Translations under genes and position numbers: made by a program | Assembly (NCBI GenBank): GCA_034770075.1 | Contig: CM068382.1 | Location: 17,230,616 to 17,294,615, forward strand | DNA: 64,000 nt | Reading direction: 5' to 3' | DNA from: Aralia elata | Taxonomy: Eukaryota > Streptophyta > Magnoliopsida > Apiales > Araliaceae | Part shown: positions 24,100-35,139 of the stretch, one piece after another | Layout of the letters: each line of letters opens with the position of its first letter | How positions within the stretch are numbered: the first letter of the stretch is position 1 | Notes under the pieces: generated by a model | The model's database searches: none | What the model was told of the DNA's origin: nothing | Seen by the model: only the letters and a program-made list of their open reading frames with translations

Positions 24100-24957
24100 A
24101 TGGCACGTACAGCCCAAAAGAAACTTAGACCAGTACAAAGATCCTTCTACAAAAATTTCCCAGAAACTGATACAAATTTTAGCAAGAAAAAATTGAAAAT
24201 GGCTGCTGGGTCGCGATATATACCCAAGCAAAACGAGTTGAAACCCCTCGGCGAAGACGCTCACTTCATCTGCCCCGAGGAGCAGACGATAGGTGTTGCA
24301 GATGGCGTCGGCGGTTGGGCTAAAAAGGGCGTGGACGCCGGCGAATACGCACGCGAACTCATGTCAAACGCCGAATCCGCCGTTCAAGACCAGAGCAGGA
24401 AAAGAAACAGAGGAATTGATCCAAAACAGGTTTTAAACGAAGCGTTCTTGAACACAGATAATGAAGGATCTTCAACGGCTTGTATTATTACATTATTGGG
24501 CGATTTTTTGCACGCAGTTAATATTGGGGATAGTGGATTTGTGTTGATTCGAGGAGGGCGAATCGTATTCGCTTCGCCCTCGCAGCAGAGAAGGTTTAAT
24601 TGCCCGTATCAATTGGGGAACACTAGCGATTGCCCTAGTTTGGCTGCAGAGTTTAGAGTTGGGGTTGAAGTTGGGGACATTGTTGTTGTTGGGACTGATG
24701 GATTGTTTGATAATGTGTTTGGGAGGGATATTGAGGATTTGGTGATTTTGGGGGAACAAGTTGGATTTTGTGAAGACAAGCCAGAGGTTTTAGCGCAGAT
24801 TATAGCCAAGTGTGCTTTGGGTAAATCGAAGGATAAAAATGGGTCGAGTCCCTTTGCAAGTGCTGCTAGTGAGTCTGGTTATGAACATGTAGGGGGGAAG
24901 CCTGATGATATTACGGTAGTTGTTGGTTACATCGTGCAAGGAGAAGAGTCGGTGTAA
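24100..24957 (+). CDS. Probable protein phosphatase 2C, PPTC7 type
   Basis: Metal-dependent Ser/Thr phosphatase of the PP2C superfamily, 285 residues in one exon. Motifs in order: GEDAHF (51-56), GVADGVGGW (65-73, metal-binding Asp), GSSTACI (123-129), NIGDSG (141-146), VGTDGLFDN (197-205) and KPDDITVVV (267-275), the last supplying a metal-binding Asp. The compact layout with a GGW loop resembles PPTC7 and plant PP2C55/PP2C80-like proteins, many of them organellar. The 33-residue N-terminus is basic and Ser/Thr-bearing but not a clear transit peptide. The ATG sits in CCATGG, a good plant context. An internal Met-34 precedes the conserved domain and could be an alternative start. All catalytic motifs are intact. 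The substrate is unknown. Confidence 0.92.
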   Translation: MARTAQKKLRPVQRSFYKNFPETDTNFSKKKLKMAAGSRYIPKQNELKPLGEDAHFICPEEQTIGVADGVGGWAKKGVDAGEYARELMSNAESAVQDQSRKRNRGIDPKQVLNEAFLNTDNEGSSTACIITLLGDFLHAVNIGDSGFVLIRGGRIVFASPSQQRRFNCPYQLGNTSDCPSLAAEFRVGVEVGDIVVVGTDGLFDNVFGRDIEDLVILGEQVGFCEDKPEVLAQIIAKCALGKSKDKNGSSPFASAASESGYEHVGGKPDDITVVVGYIVQGEESV

Positions 24958-25271
24958 TATTGTCAAGTTCTATAGCTACTATGTATGTAACAAATAATTA
25001 GTACCGTACCGAAAAATTGTCACTTTTTTTGGTACTAAATTGATTATACACTTGTATATTTATGAACATATTTTTATATTTCTAACAAAAGTTTCATATT
25101 ACTATACTGTTTTTTAGTTTGGATGCGATGAGGGTTTGAAAAGTACTTTTGAATGACTTTTAAGTTCAAATATACCCACCAAAAATAGTGTGATGAATTT
25201 GGGGTTTAACAATTATGTTTGTAAGTCAAAATTATAAGTTCTTGAAGACGAAAGTTAAAACTCCCATAAGT
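24958..25271. other. PP2C 3' flank
   Basis: Probable 3' UTR and AT-rich flank; no gene seen. Confidence 0.5.
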
Positions 25272-25279
25272 CTACTGCA

Positions 25280-26094
25280 CAGGGTCGGTCTAAACTTTTT
25301 AGGAGCTCAAGCTAAATTTTAAATTGGGGTTTTTTTAAACAATTCAATTATAAACTAAATTAATATCTATGATTTTTTTATAAATTAGAATTTCATTTTT
25401 CTTGATCTTTTAGATGCAAAATTATTGATCAAACTTTTATAATCAATTTTCTCTAACATATTCTTTTTAATTGATAAAATCGCTAATCCACTTAATCTTT
25501 CTTAGGATATAGTCGATCTTAAGTAAGATTTTATCTATTGATGTGTTGAATTCAATTTTTGTAGAAGATCTCAACGCTCAACTTCTCAAATTTGAAGCAA
25601 AAAATATATAAAGATTAAAAGATATAATATTTACTGACAATTGTAGATTTGTAGTGAGAGAAAGAGACTTATTCAGAAAGAGAAAGTGAGAGGCGTATAA
25701 AGAGAGGAAGAGAGAGAAGTAGAGAGACATGAAGAGTCTGAGAAAGATACAAATACGTATAGAATACTAAATAATTTATAGAAGTTCACAGGTAGAGGGA
25801 GAGAGAGTAATACGAAGAGAGAGAGGGAGAGAGAGACTGAAGACAGTGGTCAATGGGTCTTGGAAAAAAAGAAGTTCAACCTTGGAAAAAAAGAATAATA
25901 AATTTTAGCCTTCGTTAAAGAGAAAAAAAAATATCTTGTATGATTGTACTTGTAACTATTGTTTTGCTGGGAAAAAAAAATTTGGGCTTTTTTAATGAGC
26001 TCTAGCATATGTAGATTATTAAAATTTGAGGATTTTCTCAATTTTGGAGGTCTCAAACCATTGCTTAAATGACTTAATATATGGGTCGGACCTC
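25280..26094. mobile_element. Non-autonomous hAT element
   Basis: The 815-bp element is bracketed by an exact 8-bp duplication CTACTGCA (25272-25279 and 26095-26102). Its ends are CAGGGTCGGTC and GGGTCGGACCTC, imperfect inverted repeats of the CAGGG(C/T)CGG type seen in plant hAT elements. The interior has a GA-rich stretch (25650-25840) and no transposase. Confidence 0.85.
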
Positions 26095-26102
26095 CTACTG
26101 CA

Positions 26103-26480
26103 GATAGATTGTTGGCCTACCACAGTTTCAAAAGCACATATTTAGAAGTTTTCTGAAGTTCAAATCTTCACCACAAACGATATCACTCTTTTGGGTACTG
26201 ACTTATATAATTCGTTCGTATACATATATGCATATACTTTCTGTTTCCACCAATAGGTCCATGGCATACTCTTAACCCATTACAGTTCCAAATATTTATA
26301 AGTTTTCTGGAACTCAAGTATTTACTACTTAATAAAAATGTTTAACGAGAGTTACCAAAGAAAATTGTAATTATAACTCAAAATATTTTGACAAATCACA
26401 TTTTTAGAAGTTTTTGGAACCCAAATCTGTTCTCAATAAAAATGCTTTTACAGAACCACAAAAAAATTCTAGTTTTAATT
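26103..26480. other. Intergenic DNA
   Basis: AT-rich; no gene seen. Confidence 0.5.
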
Positions 26481-26578
26481 CAAAATATTTATATATGCTT
26501 AATTATTAATTCTAAAAATAGTCAATTTGACTTAAAAAAAGTCAAAACTGAGCAATTAATTTGGGAAGGAAGGAGTAT
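26481..26578. mobile_element. Truncated Stowaway-like MITE end
   Basis: Nearly the same as the right half of the MITE at 26949-27204 (shared TATATGCTTAATTATTAATT and GCAATTAATTTGGGA), ending GGAAGGAGTA. The left half is missing or unrecognisable. Confidence 0.65.
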
Positions 26579-26948
26579 TTAATTTGTTTTGTGTTGAGGA
26601 GATATATAATAGTAAAATTCTCTCCGAGTAACTCCCTTATTTTCATGAAAAAGGTTTAGTTCATTATTTTTTTTTGTTTTACAGAAAGAGTTTACTTTTT
26701 AGTAATAATAGTATAAAACGACACATTATTTTCAATTTTGTAATCATAATTTTATTATCATACTACTCTATTAAGCTAACAATTTATTAATTTTAGGGGT
26801 TTATATGGTACAAAAAATATATCGTTAATATTTATAAATTTCACAAACATGGAATACTTCCATTTTTTGCTTTCAGCTATGTGTACTTTCTGCCTATGGA
26901 TGAACACACTTTTTATTTATTTTTTTAGAACCTACATTATTACATGTA

Positions 26949-27204
26949 CTCCCTCCGTTCCAAATTAATTGCTCAATTTTGACCTTTTAAAGTTAAATTG
27001 ATCATTTTTAAAACTAATCTTTTTACTATTTTTACTAAAATATAGGTGAAGAGATTATAACCAAAAGAAAGTAATACAATTTATTACTAATCCCAATTTT
27101 TATAATTCTAGAAATATATTTATATATGCTTAATTATTAATTCTAAAAATAGTCAATTTAATTTAAAAAAATTAAAATTGAATAATTAATTTGGGACGGA
27201 GTGA
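26949..27204. mobile_element. Stowaway MITE
   Basis: Begins CTCCCTCCGTTCCAAATTAA and ends TTAATTTGGGACGGAGTGA, so the ends are inverted repeats. Flanked by TA on both sides. 256 bp, no coding. CTCCCTCCGT is the hallmark Stowaway terminus. Confidence 0.88.
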
Positions 27205-27206
27205 TA

Positions 27207-27437
27207 ATAAATTTAAAAATACATTTCAATGTTAGAGGCCCAGAGAAAAGCCTGAAAAACGGGCAAAGAGGAGAATTAACAAGAATACAAGGGAAATATA
27301 TCTTTTTAATCTTCTAATGCGCAATTGATAAATTTCTGACTTTTTACCTGTGACGTTTGTGACGTTGCGCAGTTAATGGTGAGACTTTTACTAAATCAAA
27401 GATGTTGTAATAAAAAGAAAACCTAAGGATGAATTTG
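27207..27437. other. Intergenic DNA before the duplicated heat shock block
   Basis: No gene seen. Confidence 0.5.
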
Positions 27438-27858
27438 CACCCAATAATAAAAAAACTACGGACCAATGGTTTTAGTGCTATGGACTTTGGGCTTACCAAA
27501 ATGTTTTGATATGAAAGCCCAACCTAAAATCTTATCATTTTCCTGATATTTAAACCCAAATGTAATAACTGCCATTAGCCCACTTATTTGGACTCAACGG
27601 AAGCAAATGAGCGTCGCAGAAGGTTGTAGAACTCTCTCGCTCTCTCTCTCTCTCTCCCTATTAGTCTATCACTGTGAGTTAAAGTTACAGCAATAAGTAT
27701 GGAAACCCAGATAAGCCTGGATTCATCATCTTCACCCTATAATTACCATTCAAATCTCCCCCATTTACGCATCAGAAACAAAAATCTCAATTGCTATCAA
27801 ATTAAATCCCATCTTCCAAACCCCAATTTATTAATCAATCCCACCAATTATACAAACG
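27438..27858 (+). promoter_or_regulatory. Heat shock promoter, small HSP copy 1
   Basis: A perfect-phase heat shock element with 5-bp spacing, GAA-nn-TTG-nn-GAA, lies at 27619-27631; the middle unit has TTG for TTC. A CT microsatellite follows. The TATA-box position reads TATAATTA (27738-27745), whereas copy 2 has TATAAATA. The block matches the copy 2 promoter from about 63245 onward, including an upstream AAAAAAACTACGGAC. Confidence 0.75.
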
Positions 27859-28332
27859 ATGGCCCTAATCCCGAGCTTCTTCGGCGGCTGGCGAAGCAGC
27901 CCATTCGATCCATTCTCTCTTGATCTCTTCGATCCATTCCAAGAATTCTCCAACATTCTCGCCAATGTTCCCGATTCGGCTCGGGAAACCTCAGCATTTG
28001 TAAACACTAGGATTGATTGGAAAGAGACGCCGGAGGCTCACGTGTTTAAGGCCGATCTTCCCGGTCCGAAGAAAGAGGAAGTGAAGGTCGAGGTCGAAGA
28101 CGGCAGAGTACTCCAGATCAGCGGAGAGAGAAGCAGTGAGAAAGAGGAGAAGAACGAAAAGTGGCATCGCGTGGAGAGGAGCAGCGGTAAGTTCCTCCGG
28201 CGGTTTAGGCTGCCGGAGGATGCGAAGCTGGAAGAAGTGAGGGCTAGTATGGAGAATGGTGTGCTTACAGTGACTGTGCCCAAAGTGGAGGTGAAGAAGC
28301 CTGAGGTCAAGGCCATTGACATTTCTGGCTAA
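27859..28332 (+). CDS. Class I small heat shock protein (17-18 kDa), copy 1
   Basis: Cytosolic ATP-independent chaperone that binds unfolding proteins, 157 residues in one exon, as usual for class CI. The N-terminal SLDLFDPF motif, an alpha-crystallin domain (about 49-141, with VFKADLPG, GERSSEKEE, RRFRLPE and GVLTVTVPK) and a C-terminal I-x-I oligomerisation motif (IDI, 153-155) are all present. The otherwise conserved ADLPGLKKEE reads ADLPGPKKEE here (Pro-70). Copy 2, 35.8 kb away, keeps Leu. The proline sits in a loop between strands and might alter folding. AATAAA lies at 28492. ATG chosen because it starts MALIPSFF, the family N-terminus. Confidence 0.96.
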   Translation: MALIPSFFGGWRSSPFDPFSLDLFDPFQEFSNILANVPDSARETSAFVNTRIDWKETPEAHVFKADLPGPKKEEVKVEVEDGRVLQISGERSSEKEEKNEKWHRVERSSGKFLRRFRLPEDAKLEEVRASMENGVLTVTVPKVEVKKPEVKAIDISG

Positions 28333-28680
28333 TACTAATAATCATGCAGTTAGCCCCCTTCAATCTGCCCTTCCAATATGACTATTGTGTGTTTCCAACA
28401 TTGTGAAGTTTGTCTGTTTAAAATTTTGGTAACGTCTGAATGTTGTAAAATTAAGACTGTGCGGTTATTTGTACTAAATATTTGAAGTAATAATAAAGAT
28501 TTTGTTGTTCTTGTTTTCAGCCTCGACTTAAAAAGTTTATGGTAGCTGTGGGTTGTGGGCAAACAAAAATCGAAAACCAAAAAAACTCAAACCTAACTGA
28601 ATAATAAAACTGATAACCTAAAATCTTCGATATGAATATCTAGCAGATTGGCTTTAGTATATCCATACGCATATGTAATA
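28333..28680. other. Small HSP copy 1 3' flank
   Basis: 3' UTR with AATAAA at 28492-28497, then AT-rich DNA without a gene. Confidence 0.5.
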
Positions 28681-28829
28681 GTGGTAGAATTAATAGATCA
28701 GGTAATTAAGTAATCAAAGAGATGAGGGGTACCAAATAGCATCTTTGCTAAGAGTGGTAGAATTAATAGATCAAGTAATTAAGTAATCAAAGAGATTCGT
28801 AGCAAATAGCATCTTAGCATCTTTGCTAG
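28681..28829. repeat. Two-copy 73-bp tandem repeat
   Basis: GTGGTAGAATTAATAGATCA begins at 28681 and again at 28754, each copy ending in AGCATCTTTGCTA. No coding content. Confidence 0.9.
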
Positions 28830-28957
28830 GTGACACCCAGGTGGAGCTGTAAAGTACATTTAATGTCTTCAGAGTTGCTTGTTTTTAGGAATTGGATATT
28901 ACTAGTTTTTATTTTTAACTTGTCCGTTCTAAAATTATACATGTTTGAACTATTTAA

Positions 28958-29221
28958 TACTCCATCTGTACTCAAAAGAACGACTAAAAATATAATTTTT
29001 TTTTCTTTCCAAAAAGATGAGATAAAGTATATAAAGTAAAGGATAAATGTCATTCAGTGAGATCCATTGGTGTAAAAAATTAAAAGTACTCATCACTTTA
29101 TATAATTTTGTAGGTCACCAATAATAAATTTGAAACTTTTTTACTTTTTTCCTTTACTTTTACTTTTCTTAATATGTGTGCAAATTGTATTTTACACATC
29201 CTTTTAGGGACAGATGGAGTA
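28958..29221. mobile_element. Stowaway-like MITE
   Basis: TACTCCATCTGTACTCAAAA at the left is complementary with few mismatches to TTTTAGGGACAGATGGAGTA at the right. 264 bp, flanking AT-rich DNA, no ORF. Confidence 0.8.
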
Positions 29222-29500
29222 TTTACTATTCACGTGAGAGATTTTATGAAATTATCTCTTTTACTTGTGAAAATATCAATTCTCTTTTAAAAAATGACAA
29301 ATTTTAAGAATTTTGGTATGGTATTAGTTGGTATCGGTACGTACCAGTATATTAGATCAGTATGGTATTATTTGGTATCGGTATGGTATCAATATATTAG
29401 ATCGATATTTATTAATATTTCTTGCACAATAGCAGTATTGATTTTTTATGATCGGTATTTATCGAATAGGTATTGATTTACCGGTTGTTATATTATATAT
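29222..29500. other. Degenerate GGTATCGGTA / ATATATTAGATC repeats
   Basis: Around 29316-29410 the motifs TGGTATCGGTA and ATATTAGATC alternate in two imperfect units. No gene. Ends at the left terminus of the copia LTR. Confidence 0.6.
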
Positions 29501-30629
29501 TGTTAGGAAAAATGATCTAAATTGAAAGACAAGAATTAACACGGATAATCTCTGTCTTTAATGTGTTTATTGTCCCATACCAAAATAGATTTTGCTAAGG
29601 GTTTAGACAATATACCTTCAGGATATATGTCAAGTCTACAAGGTTTTGGATATCTTGTGATAGCAAATTCACAAAGAATCTCACAAATACTACTTTGCTC
29701 GAGTTTTGATTTTCTTTCAACAAAATGTGAAGAAGATTGATAACATAGACTTTTACCATATTCTTATATCAGTTTTTAACAAACTAAAACTGATATGATA
29801 TTAATTATTCATTCGTAATAATTACTGTAATAGTCATATAATTAAGCCATTAAGATTTGTTTAATTATCTTCAACAACTAAAATAAATTCAAACAATCTT
29901 ATTTGAATTTTAGATGCATTTAATTTGAGTCGTCCTAAAAAGATAGACTCATGGCTCGAGCGAAGCTCCTAGCGACAATGCTCACGTATGAAGTGTATAG
30001 TGCAAGTGCGCCTAAAGCGCCAATGCGACTTTAGTCATATAATTAAGCCATTAAGATATGTTTAATTATCTTCAACAACTGAAAGAAATTCAAACAGTCT
30101 TATTTGAATTTTAGGTGCACTCAATTTAACTCGTCCTAAAAATATAGGCTCATGGCTCAGGCAAAGCTTTTAGCGGCGATGCGCATGTATGACGTGCAAA
30201 GTGCGTCTAAAGCGCCAATGCGACTTTGCGACGCGAACCCGCACCCGACCCCGACACGGATCGTGGGACGTAGGCGGGTGATGCTTTACACCACATCGTT
30301 GAAACTATTTTCAAGACTTCTCTTTAGTAACACAAGTAAATAATACTATTTCTTATATACTAATATAATAGTAAATAGTATTATTTCTCTCCAATGCGGG
30401 ACTAAAGGAAATGAGTTTTTTCAAACAATATAGCATATTTCAAATTTTCAATTTTATGCTTAATTAAATCATCATACGATTCCTATTGAATCAAATAACA
30501 TTGTCTTTTGTTCTTCACATGAAAGATTATAAGATTACACAATTAACTCACTTAAATTATGTTCACTATTGGATTTAAAATTAAGCCCAAAAGTGACAAA
30601 ATTAATTGCTAAAAGTGTTATATCTAACA
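29501..30629 (-). repeat. 3' LTR of copia element
   Basis: Read on the minus strand it runs from TGTTAGATATAAC to TTTTTCCTAACA, 1129 bp. It contains a 201-bp internal tandem duplication, 29831-30031 and 30032-30230, each unit from TAGTCATATAATTAAGCC to GCGCCAATGCGACTTT. The flanking target copy at the far end is lost. Confidence 0.85.
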
Positions 30630-30630
30630 A

Positions 30631-30640
30631 TCTCCCACTT
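30631..30640 (-). other. Polypurine tract of copia element
   Basis: AAGTGGGAGA on the minus strand, directly before the 3' LTR, a standard plant copia tract. Between here and 31184 is untranslated element sequence with no ORF. Confidence 0.85.
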
Positions 30641-31184
30641 GTTTGGAAAAATTACTTCTTCTTTTTTCCAAACAGTTCTCAGTCAAACTACTCCAAGGTC
30701 TACATGCCTAAAAAAAGGTGTCGTGATGATTAAACCTCTTGTTAGTGTAAACAATTCAAAGTTATATCGAAATTATAGGTGTCCATAGGATTAAACCTCT
30801 ACTTCTATATGTTATGACCGGAATTGATACACACATACAATTCCTCCTCTTACTGTGAGTATTTTCATAACTTAGCGTTATTAAAGCCATGCGCTATATC
30901 TTGTTTCCTGAACCTCTAAGAGAGTAAACCATAACTCTCTATAAGAAGCGACTTCACATCTAGTTCACATAGGCAGAGTATTATCATGTGTTTCCATTGC
31001 TAGAACACAACAACTCTGTTAAAAGTATAACTCACCCTCGATCGTGCAACGGACACTACTATCTTATTCTACATATGAAGCTATTTTGATAGTAACACAG
31101 TCAGCAATTTTGACTTATTTACTCATTAAACCTATACTAATTAAGGATCACCTAGGAATAAGTTGGGTTTCTATCACCCCTAAC

Positions 31185-34100
31185 TCAAAATGGTTTCAAC
31201 CTCATATCACATGTAGTAGAACTTACTAAGTCGTTCGTCAGAGGCTTAGTAAGCGGATCAACCAAATTTTTACTTGACTTCACATAGACTATAGAAATGA
31301 TACCTTCATGTATCAAATGTCTCACATAATCATGTCTCAGACTAATATGTCTAGACTTACCATTGTAGGTACTATTGAACTCTCTTCTCAGCGTTGCTTC
31401 ACTATCACAAAATAGTGAAATAGGAGGCATGGGATTTGGCCAAAGATTTATGTCTAACAACTTATCTCTTATCCACTCAACCTCTTTGCCTGTTTGCGCT
31501 GGAGCACTAAACTTAGATTCCATCATAGAATGGAAAATATATGCCTGTTTCTTGCTTGTCCAAGAAATAGCACCACCGACAAGAGTGAAAATCCACCCAT
31601 TTATAAATTTATTATCTCCCACACTATTAATCCAACTCACATCACAGTATCCCTCCAAAAACACTGGGGAATTTATTATACACCAATCCTAAGCCACTGG
31701 TTCTTTTGAGATAACCAAGAATCCTACCAATGGCTTTCCAATGATCATCATTAGAACTGCTAGTAAATCTACTAAGTTTAAAAACTACAAAGGCAATATT
31801 TGGTATAGTGTAGTGCATAGCGTACATAAGGCTACCAATAATACTTGCGTACTTTAGCTGTGTAATAGCTCTACCAGGATTGTCTTTTAGTTTAACACAA
31901 CTATCAAAAGGAGTATTACACTCTTTGATCTCAAGATGTGTAAACTTAGTCAACACTTTTTGCAAGTAATGTGATTGGTTTAAAATAAAACCCCCACTAT
32001 GTTTTCTTACTTTGATGCCCAAAATAGTATCTACATCACCTAAATCTTTTATCTTAAAAATAGTGGATAGATACTTTTTTATCTCATTTACTCTAATCAA
32101 TTTTGTACTGATGATCAACATATCATCTACATACAAACAAATTATCACCATATAGCCATTTGTTATTTTGGAATAAGTACATATGTCAGCACTGTTATGT
32201 TTAAATCTGAAATTTAAAATAGCAGTATCAAAATTTTCATGTATCTATTTTAGTGCTTGTTTTAGATCATAGAGAGACTTAACTAGTTTACATACTTTTG
32301 CTTCATTTCCTGGAGTTACAAACCCATCAGGTTGTTCCATATATACTTCTTCATTCAGATTGTCATTCAAAAAAGCAGTCTTTACATTCCTTTGATGAAT
32401 ATAAAGACCACATATTGAAGCCAAGGTAAAAATAATTCTAATAGAAATAACACGAGCAACCGGAGCATAAGTGTCAAAATAGTCAATTCCATCTATTTGT
32501 CTAAACCCCTTGGCCACTAATCTTGTGTTGAAAGCAGAAATAGTTCCATCAGTGTTAATTTTCTTCTAAAAACTCATTTACACCCTATGGATTTAGAACA
32601 TCTAGGTAAATGTGCTAATACCTAAGTATTATTTCCTAAGATTGAGTCCATTTCATCATTTACAGTTTCCTTCCAAAAGGCAGCATCTCTAGAAATCATA
32701 GCTTCTTTAAATGCTTTAGGATCAGTCTCAAGATTAAATACATAGGGTATTTCATTTACCAATTCATTATTTTGGTTCCCCTCAACCAAAAATAATATAG
32801 ACTGAGAAGAGATAAACTTTGTATCTAAGTCTTTTTCTTTTATAGATCTAATACTCATTCTAGGTCTACTAGGTTGTTCTGGAATATTATATTCCTCAAC
32901 CTCATCATTTGACTTTATACGATCTCTTGGCTCATCAAGTGTAGGTGTCTCCACATTTTCAGCATCTTTTAAAAATTTAATTTCGAAAAATTCCACATCC
33001 CTAGATTCAGTTATGATATTAGTCTTTAAATCAAGAAGCCTATATGCTTTACTATTAGTAGCATATCCAGCAAATATGCTTTTAATAGCTCTAGCACCTA
33101 ACTTTGTTCTTTTAGGATTAGGAACACGAAAAAAAGCCAAACACCCCCATACTTGTAAATAATTTAGGTTAGGTCTTCTTGCTTTCCATATTTCATAGGG
33201 ACTAGTATTCACTACTTTACTAGAAATCCTATTATGAATATGGCACACAGTCAAAAGAACTTCACACCACAAATTAATTGATAAATTTGCATGATTCAAC
33301 ATATAATTAACCAAATCAACTATAGTACGATTATTTCTTTCAGCTAAACCATTTTGTTGTGGTGTATAAGATGCACTTCGTTGATGTATAATACTATTTT
33401 CTTCATAAAATGTATCAAAATCATTTAAGAAATATTCACTACCTCTATCAGAACGTAAAACCTTAATCTTCTTATTAAGTTGATTTTCTACTTCTTGTTT
33501 ATATTTCTTAAACGCATCAAACGCTTTATCTTTTATTCTTAACAAATAAACATATAGATATCTGCTAGCATCATCCATAAAAGTTATGAAATATCTCTTT
33601 CCACCCCTAATCAACATTCCATCTAGTTCACAGATATTCATATGTATTAAATCTAGTAATTGCGATTCTCTTTTAACACTAAGAAAAGTTTTTCTCACAA
33701 TTTTTGATTTAACACATGTTTCACATTTGTCAAGTTCATCTTTACCAATATTTATTATTCCCATTTCATGCATAGTTTTCAAATTTCCTGTGATTTAAAT
33801 GTTTTAATCGACTATGTCACAAGAAATTTGCACAAGTAAAATAAGTAGTAGAAATATTATTATTGATACTCATTTTCTACATTACATCACAAGGATAGCC
33901 TTTTCCAACAAAAGACACTGAATACTTTGCCAGATTCATAGAAATCTTAAATCATTTCTTATCTAACAATTCAACAGAAATTAAACTTTTTCTAATTTCA
34001 GGTACAAATAAAACATTCAACAAAGTTAACTTCTTTTCGGAGGTAAAAACCAGCTCAACAGTTCCTTTGCCTCCAACATTAGCACATAAACTGTTTCCCC

Positions 34101-34187
34101 ATCTGCACTTCATATCCAACAGTGTCTTTGAAAGTTTTGAATATTTCTCGGCTATTATAAATATGAACTGTAGCACAGGAGTCCAAC
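31185..34187 (-). pseudogene. pol: copia pol: protease, integrase, RT, RNase H
   Basis: Minus-strand order: protease start (LDSCATVH, about 34187-33960); pre-integrase Cys motif and integrase (33782-32622); RT N-terminal half (32517-32245, AFLNDNLNEEVYMEQPDGF); RT with LYVDDM (32151-31642); RNase H (31664-31185, ending VDPLTKPL). Pieces are split by stops and frameshifts. Integrase keeps LRSDRGSEY and QQNGLAERNNRT, but the first catalytic Asp, normally in a HSDxC context, reads HMNIC (Asn). This is probably an inactivating G-to-A change. Confidence 0.9.
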
Positions 34188-34500
34188 CACTACAAGAAAA
34201 AGGCTTATCTGCGACCGCAATCGGTCGCAGATTCGTATCCGCGACCGAATACGGTCGCTGATAGTGGTCGCACATAATCTGGTCGCTTTGTGGACCTCAG
34301 CGACCACTATTAGCGACGACCATATCAGCGACCGATTTATAGCGACCGATTCCGTCGCTAAGCTGAGTCACCGTGAGTCAGGTTTCAAGGGTGACGTGGC
34401 CCACGTATCAACAACCAAAATTAAAGACCGCAGTGGTTGCTAATACCCTCAAGCCATACTCGGTCGCTGATAGGTGTTAGCGACTATATGTGGTCGCTGA
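34188..34500. mobile_element. CACTA-type transposon terminus with GCGACC subterminal repeats
   Basis: Starts CACTACAAGAAAAAGGCTTA, the CACTA (En/Spm) terminal signature. Some ten GCGACCG/CGGTCGC motifs in both orientations follow within 300 bp, the usual transposase-binding array. It sits inside the copia protease. I cannot find the opposite terminus (TTTTCTTGTAGTG) in the window, so the element is truncated or its end is mutated. It differs in motif from the CACTA at 44052. Confidence 0.75.
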
Positions 34501-35139
34501 TACTTAATTTTAAAAAAAAATTGGCCAGATTTGTGGATTTCCCAAAAAAACTGTACCTGTTTGTACCTGCTTTATATTTAAAAACATAGCAGTATCTATA
34601 AATAAACCAACATCCATAAAAATCCATTGATATACAAATAATTAAAACTAACACAATATATATAAACATCCACGCATGTATAAACATAAACAAGTACCAT
34701 CCGACTAAAATTTATATACAAATATAACATCAGACGTAAAATATAAACTCCGTACGTACATTCAGTCGGTAAACAAAAGAATAATACAAATGTAGAACAT
34801 GAGAAGAGGAGAATACGTACAAATGTCTTCACGCATCAAATATCGTCCAAATGGGACTGTAAAAAAGAATAAATATGTTAAATATATATAATATATATAT
34901 ATGTTGATACTTGTATGACTTATGCAAAGCAAAAAACGACCATTTATTTTGTATTATAATAACAAAAAGCTAAACATAAACTAAACTAAACATGCAAAGC
35001 TAATGACAAGATTACCTCGGTGTCATCCTGCTACTGTGCTGCTTTCTCCATTGCGCAAGCTAACTCCGTAGGACTCAGAGACTGTAGATGCCCGCCAAGT
35101 GTAAGAAAAAGATTACGATCTTGATAGTCGGTCATTGTT
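34501..35139. other. Interior of truncated CACTA or flank, with exon-like fragment
   Basis: Mostly AT-rich. On the minus strand about 35136-35005 is an open stretch (starting MTDYQDRN, including GGHLQSLSPTELACAME) that ends at a GTAATC donor-like site. It reads on from the hairpin arm next to it, suggesting remnant exons of one gene. The protein is not recognised. Confidence 0.4.

Larger units (their letters stand above)
29501..34187 (-). mobile_element. Ty1/copia retrotransposon, 5' part missing
   Basis: Minus-strand element with 3' LTR (30629-29501), polypurine tract, RNase H, reverse transcriptase, integrase and the beginning of protease. It stops at 34187, where a CACTA terminus starts inside the protease sequence. 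Its gag region, 5' LTR and primer site are not in the window on the far side of that insertion. Integrase before RT identifies copia. Confidence 0.92.

Noticed and set aside
27699..27923. 74-residue open frame overlapping the heat shock gene start
   Set aside because: Starts upstream of the probable TATA box and is not conserved in copy 2, where an early indel shifts it.
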